From positions 1-20,291 of the forward strand of contig JACQCJ010000032.1 in NCBI GenBank assembly GCA_016201685.1: a DNA stretch of 20,291 nt, given 5' to 3'. This DNA is from Candidatus Peregrinibacteria bacterium. Its GTDB lineage: Bacteria; Patescibacteriota; Gracilibacteria; Peribacterales; Peribacteraceae. Under the pieces are notes generated by a model. It did not search any database. It was not told where the DNA came from and was given only the letters and a program-made list of their open reading frames with translations. This document shows, piece by piece, positions 15,785 to 20,291 of this stretch. Positions within the stretch are counted from its first letter, which is position 1. The number at the start of each line of letters is the position of its first letter. The translations under genes and the position numbers were made by a program.

Positions 15785-16085
15785 GGGGCACCATGCGTGT
15801 GAAGCCGGATTGTCTCTTCCTGAAGCGGTCTTTGAGCACTTCCATCATCTTCTTACTGGCGTTTGCATGCACCACGACGCGGTTGATCTCGCGGATGGCG
15901 AGGCGCGGCTCTTTCTTCTTGGCCACCGTGATCAGCCGCTCGACGATGGGACGGACGACTTGGGCGCGCTTCTTGGTCGTCCGGATCGACTCGTAGAGAA
16001 TCAGGGACGTAGCCAGATTGCGCTGCATGGAGTTGCTGTGCGCGGGCTTGTGACGGAGCCGGAGGCGGGAGAGGCGGTGACGCAT
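15783..16085 (-). pseudogene. rplQ: 50S ribosomal protein L17, C-terminus missing at the same junction
   Basis: Large-subunit protein near the exit tunnel. Starts at ATG 16085: MRHRLSRLRLRHKPAHSNSM, then LATSLILYESIRTTKKRAQV, LITVAKKKEPRLAIREI and DRFRKRQSGFTRMVPR (about 87-101). Normal L17 goes on after the GFTR segment with about 15-20 residues ending in a GD..P(M)..IEL-type strand; here homology stops near residue 101, at about 15783, and the frame runs through rplM out of frame to 15477 without family character. The rplQ stop, the intergenic gap and the rplM start are all missing in one event. The start follows a repeat arm and has no Shine-Dalgarno. Confidence 0.85.
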
Positions 16086-16236
16086 TCTTACGAAATTGAA
16101 AATTGAAAATTGAAAATTGATAATGCTTTCAGATCGCAAGCGGCGCGACGGGAGGTGCCAGTAGAGGATGAGATCAGATGTATGAGGCGAGGGGAACTTC
16201 CATAATTTTCAATTCTCAATTATCAATTTTCAATTA
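16086..16236 (-). repeat. Heptad-repeat inverted element filling the rpoA-rplQ gap, site 5
   Basis: Arms of GAAAATT-type heptads. AATTGAAAATTGATAAT (16108-16124) is the perfect 17-bp complement of 16219-16235. The rpoA stop codon (TAA, 16236-16234) lies in one arm and the other arm ends about 7 nt before the rplQ start. The loop is about 90 nt. The segment GGAAGTTCCCCTCGCC after the first arm (minus strand) recurs at site 6. Confidence 0.85.
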
Positions 16237-17229
16237 CACATCGAGGTTGTCGTCTGCCAATTTGAGGCCGCGGTCCGCAAGCGTGCGCTTCACTTCGTCG
16301 AGTGCCTTGGCGCCGAATCCGCGGAAATTGCTGAGGGTGGCCTCGGTGCACTTGGTGAGCTGTTCGATGGAACCGACCCCGGCATTGATGAGGGCGTTGA
16401 GCGTGCGCGGCGAGAAGTTGAGAATTTCGATCGGCGTGTAGCTCTCCTTCACCGGCGTATGCGAGGCATCGTCGACGTGCTGGGCGGCGGTGCGGCTGAA
16501 GTCCGCGATGAATTCTGGCTCCACGACCTTCTTCTCCGAGCCGAAGTACCCGAAGTAGCTCTGCAGGAGCTGAGAAGCGAATTGGACCGCTTCTTCGGCG
16601 GAGAGCGACCCGCTCGTCTGCACATCGAGCGTGAGTTTCTCCAGATCGGTGCGCTGCCCCACGCGCGCGGCGTCGACATCGAAACGCACCTTCACCACCG
16701 GCGTGAAGATGGCATCGATGTAGATGAGCCCCGGCTCGTTCTGCTTCTTATTGCGCTCGGAGGCCGATGCGTAGCCCACCCCCTTCTCCACCGTGATCTG
16801 CATATCGACTGAGGCGCCTTTCTCGAGCGTCATCAGATGGAGATCGGGGTTCAGAACTTCGATGTCCGAGGTAACCTTGAGGTCAGCAGCGGTGATCACG
16901 GATGGGCCCTTCGCCTGGAGCGCGATGACCTCTGGGGTTTTGCTGTGCTTGCGCAGCTGGAGGAGCTTCAGGTTGAGTGTGATGTCGAGGATCGATTCCC
17001 GCACGCCTTTGAGCGTCGTGTACTCGTGCTGCACGCCCCCGATGCGCACGGAGGTGACGGCGGCTCCCGGCAAGCTCGAGAGCAGAACGCGGCGTAGGCT
17101 ATTGCCCAACGTCATCGCATACCCCGGGGGCAGCGGAGCAATGGTGAACACAGCATGATGATCATCCCCTTTCTTCACGGGGCTGACCGCGAAGGTGGGG
17201 AGGCCGATTTCTTCTTGGATGATATGCAT
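16234..17229 (-). CDS. rpoA: DNA-directed RNA polymerase subunit alpha
   Basis: Alpha subunit, the assembly platform for beta and beta' and contact point for promoter UP elements and activators. 331 residues from ATG 17229. N-terminal domain: FTIAPLPPGYAMTLGNSLRR then VLLSSLPGAAVTSVRIGGV (the dimer/assembly helix), HEYTTLKGVRESILDITLN, and DLEKLTLDVQTSGSLSAEEA. C-terminal domain: PIEILNFSPRTLNALINAGV, SIEQLTKCTEATLSNFRGFG and AKALDEVKRTLADRGLKL, the two helix-hairpin-helix-like elements. Complete. The frame is open upstream to 17340 inside rpsD, but the Met at 17229 is the family start. It has a 31-nt gap to rpsD without a Shine-Dalgarno. The stop codon falls in the repeat arm of site 5. Confidence 0.97.
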   Translation of the reverse strand: MHIIQEEIGLPTFAVSPVKKGDDHHAVFTIAPLPPGYAMTLGNSLRRVLLSSLPGAAVTSVRIGGVQHEYTTLKGVRESILDITLNLKLLQLRKHSKTPEVIALQAKGPSVITAADLKVTSDIEVLNPDLHLMTLEKGASVDMQITVEKGVGYASASERNKKQNEPGLIYIDAIFTPVVKVRFDVDAARVGQRTDLEKLTLDVQTSGSLSAEEAVQFASQLLQSYFGYFGSEKKVVEPEFIADFSRTAAQHVDDASHTPVKESYTPIEILNFSPRTLNALINAGVGSIEQLTKCTEATLSNFRGFGAKALDEVKRTLADRGLKLADDNLDV

Positions 17230-17260
17230 ACAAAGGGAGGAAAGAGGGAGGCGGGAGGGA

Positions 17261-17878
17261 TTAATTGCGAGAGTAGAACTCGATGATCTGCCGCATATCG
17301 ATGGCCTGCTCGGCGCTTTCGGGCGGGGGGAGTGTTGCAACCTCGATTTTCATGCCCGCGCTATCCACCTTCATCCAGCTCGGCGGGAGATACTTCTCGT
17401 GGGCCGCGAGGATCGAGCTGAAGACGGGCGACGAGCGCACCTGCGACCGCACCGTGATTCCCTGTCCCGGCTTGATCTGGAAGGACGGGGTGGTCACGCG
17501 CACGCCATCGACGAGGAAGAGCCCGTGGCTCACGAATTGACGCGATTGGAGGCGCGTTTGCGCGAATCCGGCGCGGTAGACGACATTGTCCAATCTCCGC
17601 TCGAGGAGCTGCTTGAGAACATCGCCGGTCTTTCCCGCGACTGTTGCGGCGATATCGTACATGCGGCGGAATTGCCGCTCGCCGATCCCGTACATATCGC
17701 GGGCCTTCTGCTTCTCCTTGAGTTGTTGGCCGTACTCGGAGAGCTTGCCTCCCTGATCGCGCGGCGTTTTGCCCGGGCCGTGCGGCTTTCGCTGCAGGAT
17801 CTTGTCGTACTTGTCGTTTCCGTACAGGTTCATGCCCTGCCGTCGACAACGCCGCGCTTTGGGTCCGGTGTACTTCAT
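17261..17878 (-). CDS. rpsD: 30S ribosomal protein S4
   Basis: Primary 16S rRNA-binding assembly protein of the small subunit. 205 residues. Blocks: MKYTGPKARRCRRQGMNLYG, KQKARDMYGIGERQFRRMYD, LKQLLERRLDNVVYRAGFAQ, TRLQSRQFVSHGLFLVDGVR and VRSQVRSSPVFSSI. Only one Cys remains in the N-terminal region, so it is the zinc-free (C-minus) form. Complete. The ATG at 17878 directly follows a repeat arm (site 6). Between rpsK and rpoA in the usual order. Confidence 0.96.
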   Translation of the reverse strand: MKYTGPKARRCRRQGMNLYGNDKYDKILQRKPHGPGKTPRDQGGKLSEYGQQLKEKQKARDMYGIGERQFRRMYDIAATVAGKTGDVLKQLLERRLDNVVYRAGFAQTRLQSRQFVSHGLFLVDGVRVTTPSFQIKPGQGITVRSQVRSSPVFSSILAAHEKYLPPSWMKVDSAGMKIEVATLPPPESAEQAIDMRQIIEFYSRN

Positions 17879-18011
17879 AAAGAAATTGAAAATTGAAAAT
17901 TGAAAATTGAAAATTCTGGAGATGAGATCGAGTCAGAGATGGTGCCGGAGGCGAGAGAGAGAAGTCGCATGATGGCGAGGGAAACTTCCATAATTTTCAA
18001 TTATCAATTTA
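17879..18011 (-). repeat. Heptad-repeat inverted element filling the rpsK-rpsD gap, site 6
   Basis: One arm (17882-17916) is four to five copies of GAAAATT; the opposite arm (17990-18011) is ATAATTTTCAATTATCAATT. On the minus strand the element starts with the rpsK stop TAA (18011-18009) and ends 3 nt before the rpsD ATG. The segment after the first arm, GGAAGTTTCCCTCGCC, matches site 5 at all but one base, so these are copies of one element. Confidence 0.85.
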
Positions 18012-18449
18012 GACGCGTCTTCGACCCGTCGATCGGCATCCGCCGTGGGCGATGGGGGTCGTATCGATGATCGCATCGAGGTTGAGTCCTGTCCCCTGCA
18101 GACCGCGAATGGCCTGCTCGCGACCGGGGCCGAGCCCCTTGACCTCCACCGTCACCGATTCGATGCCGTAGGGCTTCACCGTGAGCGCCGCGTTCTCGGC
18201 CGCGACCTTGGCGGCGTACGGCGTCGATTTGCGCGTCCCTTTGAATCCCGACGAACCGCTCGAACTCCATCCCAGGACGTTTCCCTCGAAGTCCGTGAAC
18301 GTGACGATCGTGTTGTTCTCGCCGGCATGGATGCACACGCGGGCCTTGGGGAGCATGCGCTTGATCTTCTTCCTGCGGGGAGCGGGCGCGGGCGCGGCAT
18401 CGGTAACGGCAGTAGTATCGCCAGTGGATGGAGGAATGGGATCGGACAT
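18009..18449 (-). CDS. rpsK: 30S ribosomal protein S11 with Pro/Ala-rich N-terminal extension
   Basis: Platform protein of the small subunit. 146 residues against about 125-130 in most bacteria. Residues 1-33 (PIPPSTGDTTAVTDAAPAPA then PRRKKIKR) are a low-complexity Pro/Ala/Thr extension ending in a basic patch. The conserved part then follows: ARVCIHAGENNTIVTFTDFE, LGWSSSGSSGFKGTRKSTPY, AAKVAAENAAL, VKGLGPGREQAIRGLQGTGL, and the C-terminal IAHGGCRSTGRRRV. Complete. The ATG at 18449 is preceded by TTTTCTCC, not a Shine-Dalgarno, and by the octad repeat of site 7. Its stop is within site 6. Confidence 0.96.
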   Translation of the reverse strand: MSDPIPPSTGDTTAVTDAAPAPAPRRKKIKRMLPKARVCIHAGENNTIVTFTDFEGNVLGWSSSGSSGFKGTRKSTPYAAKVAAENAALTVKPYGIESVTVEVKGLGPGREQAIRGLQGTGLNLDAIIDTTPIAHGGCRSTGRRRV

Positions 18450-18457
18450 GGAGAAAA

Positions 18458-18570
18458 TTACATGGCTACATGGTTAAATGGCTAAAGGGTTCGCAAGCGA
18501 TTTTTGGCGATCGATCTCAACAAGATACATCCATGCTTGCCAACCATTTGACCATGTAGCCATGTATCAG
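18458..18570 (-). repeat. Octad-repeat inverted element between rpsM and rpsK, site 7
   Basis: TACATGGCTACATGGT (18459-18474) pairs perfectly over 16 bp with 18551-18566, and after one G-U the stem continues with TAAATGG-type pairs to about 23-24 bp, around a loop of about 62 nt. Units are TACATGGC, TACATGGT, TAAATGGC (period 8). The distal arm CCATTTGACCATGTAGCCAT (18544-18563) and the following ATCAGAGAAG match site 4. Confidence 0.85.
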
Positions 18571-18600
18571 AGAAGCCAATGATGGAGAAAGTTCGTTGGA

Positions 18601-18981
18601 TCATGTCTTGGTGAGAGTCGTGCGGCCGGAGAGTCCCGTCTTCTTCTTGCCGCGCTTGGTCCGAGCATTTCGCCGGGAGGTCTGGCCGCGGACGGGGAGC
18701 TTGCGACGGTGGCGGTAGCCCCTCCACGTGCCGATATCTTGCAGACGTTTGACATCAAGCGAGATCTTGCGCATCAGTTCCCCCTCCGTGAGTTCCTGTT
18801 CCACGCGTGTGCGCAGACGCGCCTGTTCAGCTTCGGTGAGGGCATCCGCCTTCGTGTCCAGCGTAATCGTGAGTTCCCGCAGAATCCGTCGAGAGAGAGA
18901 TCGACCGATCCCCTTGATCGCCGTAAGAGCGATCTCGATGCGCTTAGAACCCGGGAGGACGACACCGGAGATTGCAAGGCC
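18601..18981 (-). pseudogene. rpsM: 30S ribosomal protein S13, no usable start codon seen
   Basis: Head protein of the small subunit that contacts tRNA and the subunit bridge. The frame reads GLAISGVVLPGSKRIEIALT, then AIKGIGRSLSRRILREL, TEGELMRKISLDVKRLQDIG, TWRGYRHRRKLPVRGQTSRR and NARTKRGKKKTGLSGRTTLT, a full S13 of about 126 codons. The normal protein begins M-x-R-I-A-G-V; here ISGVVLP is present, but the codons before it are GCA, CTT and GGC, directly preceded by the in-frame TGA of rpmJ (18984-18982). No ATG, GTG or TTG occurs in frame until the GTG at 18804, deep inside. Either a few bases or a longer segment have been lost, or a non-standard codon starts translation. I mark it as broken at the 5' end; the body looks under selection. 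Confidence 0.8.
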
Positions 18982-19110
18982 TCAGCCTTGGCGTTGCTTG
19001 TGCTTGGGATTCTTGCAGACGATGCGGCGGACGACTTTGCCTTTGCCATTGCGTCTAAGAACGAGGCGGCAGTCTTTGCAAATCGGCTTGCAGGAGGCGC
19101 GGACTTTCAT
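18982..19110 (-). CDS. rpmJ: 50S ribosomal protein L36
   Basis: Smallest large-subunit protein, a zinc ribbon in most bacteria. 42 residues: MKVRASCKPICKDCRLVLRR, NGKGKVVRRIV, CKNPKHKQRQG. The ligand set C-x2-3-C...C-x4-H is visible (Cys7, Cys11, Cys14 and CKNPKHKQRQG with its Cys and His), so it is the zinc-binding form. Its ATG (19110) overlaps the infA stop by 4 nt (ATGA), implying translational coupling. Its TGA is followed immediately, in the same frame, by the rpsM coding sequence. Confidence 0.95.
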   Translation of the reverse strand: MKVRASCKPICKDCRLVLRRNGKGKVVRRIVCKNPKHKQRQG

Positions 19111-19406
19111 GGGCTGGGAGGCGAAACGGGAGGGGGGGAGGGGGGAGGCGGAGACTGTGGGTTGAGGCCAGTTGATCCGGCGGGGAAGCGATAGACGATC
19201 CTCCCCTTATTGAGATCGTACGGCGTCATCTCCAGCTTCACGCGGTCCCCGGGGAGAATGCGCACGCGGTGCACGCGCATACGACCGGCGAGGTGACAGA
19301 GCAGCTCGTGTCCCTTGGCTTGGTCGCTCGTCACGCGGACGCGAAAGGTGGCATTGGGAAAGCTCTCTTCCACAACGCCAATGAGTTCAATGACATCCTT
19401 GGACAC
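19107..19406 (-). CDS. infA: Translation initiation factor IF-1 with Pro/Ser-rich tail
   Basis: Binds the ribosomal A site during initiation. The OB-fold part reads SKDVIELIGVVEESFPNATF, RVRVTSDQAKGHELLCHLAG, RMRVHRVRILPGDRVKLEMT and PYDLNKGRIVYRF, about 75 residues, the normal size. An extra 20-odd residues follow (GSTGLNPQSPPPPSPPPVSP), a low-complexity tail not typical of IF-1, encoded by a C-rich tract. The start at 19406 is GTG (VSKDVIEL); no Shine-Dalgarno. It begins the ribosomal block; the usual upstream secY, adk and map are absent. A promoter is suggested at 19465-19437, giving a short leader of about 25-30 nt. The 3' end overlaps the rpmJ start. Confidence 0.95.
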   Translation of the reverse strand: MSKDVIELIGVVEESFPNATFRVRVTSDQAKGHELLCHLAGRMRVHRVRILPGDRVKLEMTPYDLNKGRIVYRFPAGSTGLNPQSPPPPSPPPVSPPSP

Positions 19407-19436
19407 AAAGAAAAATCAGGGGTCAAGAGCCGGACG

Positions 19437-19465
19437 ATCCTACAGAGAGTTTTACGCAACAACAA
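19437..19465 (-). promoter_or_regulatory. Probable promoter of the infA-rpsI block
   Basis: On the minus strand -35 TTGTTG (19465-19460) and -10 TAGGAT (19442-19437) are 17 bp apart, ending 30 nt before the GTG start of infA. It lies beside a divergent plus-strand promoter. The nearby stretch AAATCAGGGGTCA (about 19412-19424) resembles the short repeats found beside REP-associated transposases, but I cannot show that here. Confidence 0.5.
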
Positions 19466-19469
19466 GCCC

Positions 19470-20114
19470 ATGGGGTCACTTGGCCTTCTGAGATTCCAAA
19501 AATCTATTGATGAATTCAATAATTTATATTATAATGATATAATCTCCTATTTCATCATCACTATAACTGCCTTCGTCGGTTTGGCTGGGTCTGCGATTCT
19601 TGTTCTGGGCGCCGCATGGCCCGATCGCGCGGTTCGTTTTCCGGCGGAATCGCTCAAAAACTGGTTCTTCGGCATCGGTGCCCTCGTCATGCTCCTCTAC
19701 TCCATCTTGAACTATACAGCCGGAGCGCCTGTCTTCTTCATTTTTCTCGAGCTCCTTGTCACCTTCTCGAGTGTTCTCATGATGCTGAACGTCCCCGAGC
19801 GCATCGATACCCCCCTCGTCCTCATCGCGAGTCTCGCGATGATCCTCTGGTCGTTCCTGCTCTTCCACGATGTGGGAACCGTGTTCTTCGTCATCGGGCT
19901 TTCGGGCATCGCCATCGGCTATATTCTGAAGACCGGAACGGTGCGACGGGAAGTGGCGCTGATGCTCGGCAGCGCCCTCATCGCGCTCTTTAGTTTCTTG
20001 ACCGCCACATGGATTTTCTTTTGGCTCAACGTCTTTTTCGCGGCATTCTCGGGATACTACGCGTGGAAGGATGAAGTGCGGGAACTGAAGAGAACGAGGA
20101 GATTGATTCGGTGA
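19470..20114 (+). CDS. Polytopic membrane protein of unknown function
   Basis: I do not recognise the family. From ATG 19470 it is 214 residues with about six hydrophobic segments: IISYFIITITAFVGLAGSAI, WFFGIGALVMLLYSIL, FFIFLELLVTFSSVLMM, PLVLIASLAMILWSFLLFHD, VFFVIGLSGIAIGYI, and VALMLGSALIALFSFLTATW with IFFWLNVFFAAFSGYYAW. The C-terminus is basic (KDEVRELKRTRRLIR), favouring a cytoplasmic end. The start is uncertain: the frame is open back to 19269 inside infA, and a strong promoter sits inside the reading frame at 19507-19535, downstream of the ATG. If that promoter is used, translation would begin with an in-frame TTG at 19581 or a near-cognate codon close to 19542. The 5' part is much more AT-rich than its surroundings. 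Divergent from infA. Confidence 0.6.
   Translation: MGSLGLLRFQKSIDEFNNLYYNDIISYFIITITAFVGLAGSAILVLGAAWPDRAVRFPAESLKNWFFGIGALVMLLYSILNYTAGAPVFFIFLELLVTFSSVLMMLNVPERIDTPLVLIASLAMILWSFLLFHDVGTVFFVIGLSGIAIGYILKTGTVRREVALMLGSALIALFSFLTATWIFFWLNVFFAAFSGYYAWKDEVRELKRTRRLIR
19507..19535 (+). promoter_or_regulatory. Strong sigma-70-type promoter inside the 5' part of the membrane-protein frame
   Basis: -35 TTGATG (19507-19512), 17-bp spacer, consensus -10 TATAAT (19530-19535) in an AT-rich island (about 19500-19560). Expected start site near 19542. It points into the membrane-protein gene. Confidence 0.7.
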
Positions 20115-20118
20115 AGAG

Positions 20119-20151
20119 GAATTGCGAGTTGCAAGTGGCGAATTGCGAATG
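20119..20151 (+). repeat. Heptad tandem repeat, single arm, site 8
   Basis: Units GAATTGC, GAGTTGC, AAGTGGC, GAATTGC, GAATG, period exactly 7, beginning 4 nt after the stop of the membrane-protein gene. No inverted partner is visible before the window ends, so it may be a one-armed member or the partner lies outside. Confidence 0.7.
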
Positions 20152-20154
20152 TAC

Positions 20155-20291
20155 TCACTTTCTCATGACATAGGCCACATCCGGATGCTGGAAGAAGCAG
20201 AGGACAGCCGAAATGTCTTTCTGGAGTGAATGAAGATGTGAACGGATTTGAGCGACGAAGGCTTGCTTCGAACGAATGACTTTTCGCTTCA
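20155..20291 (-). CDS. C-terminal fragment of an unknown protein, cut by the window edge
   Basis: The minus strand reads KRKVIRSKQAFVAQIRSHLH, SLQKDISAVLCFFQHPD, VAYVMRK then stop (20157-20155), 44 residues open to the window edge. The mix of helical, basic and hydrophobic residues looks protein-like. I do not recognise the family. Convergent with the membrane-protein gene, with only the heptad repeat between them. Confidence 0.4.
   Translation of the reverse strand, partial: KRKVIRSKQAFVAQIRSHLHSLQKDISAVLCFFQHPDVAYVMRK

Noticed and set aside
16092..16125. Heptad arrays as a CRISPR
   Set aside because: Units are 7-8 bp with no spacers between them and the arms are inverted; this does not fit a CRISPR array.
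18973..18990. UGA read as glycine (as in Gracilibacteria/SR1) to fuse rpmJ and rpsM
   Set aside because: Many genes here end properly at TGA at the expected family C-terminus (rplM, rpsM, the response regulator, the membrane protein), so UGA is a stop.

Overview
The window is about 20 kb of a fairly GC-rich bacterial genome. It ends in a ribosomal-protein block on the minus strand in the standard order infA-rpmJ-rpsM-rpsK-rpsD-rpoA-rplQ-rplM-rpsI. Single short protein domains, little metabolism, no visible Shine-Dalgarno sequences and secY/adk/map not next to infA suggest a Patescibacteria/CPR-type genome, perhaps the Peregrinibacteria/Peribacteria side. That assignment is inference; no 16S rRNA gene is present to test it.

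Layout. 26-2654: an ISAzo13-type transposase (-) back to back with an Ldh2-family oxidoreductase (+) that has an unusual N-terminal extension. 2766-3839: two small membrane proteins (+), a BcrC-like PAP2 phosphatase and a DUF2127 protein. 4009-6388: a Mg2+ P-type ATPase (-) broken by an internal deletion with frameshift. 6560-8930: a response-regulator receiver domain, an 85-residue protein with a leaderless-type promoter, and a GT-C glycosyltransferase (all -). 9085-11112: an M3 oligopeptidase (+), then a HAD hydrolase that has lost its N-terminal half. 12090-13964: a TMTC-like membrane protein with TPR repeats (-). 14191-14865: a 119-residue unknown protein and a decayed small ORF (+). 14881-19406: the ribosomal/RNA-polymerase block (-). 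19470-20114: a polytopic membrane protein (+), and at the window edge the tail of an unknown minus-strand gene.

Two themes stand out. First, many gaps between genes hold imperfect 7-bp or 8-bp tandem repeats, usually as two inverted arms around a 10-80 nt loop. They start at, or within about 60 nt of, a stop codon; several supply the stop codon itself, and some end just before the next start codon. At least two subfamilies recur inside the ribosomal block. They look like a family of 3'-end stem-loops that may replace ordinary terminators. Second, several conserved genes carry scars: the rplQ/rplM boundary, the ATPase, the missing rpsM start and the beheaded HAD gene. Either this genome (or strain mixture) is losing short segments, or the contig has local assembly deletions; for essential ribosomal genes the latter must be excluded first.

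Functionally, the two GT-C type proteins and the undecaprenyl-pyrophosphate phosphatase suggest cell-surface glycan work. The ribosomal block is housekeeping. No CRISPR array, tRNA, rRNA or prophage was seen.
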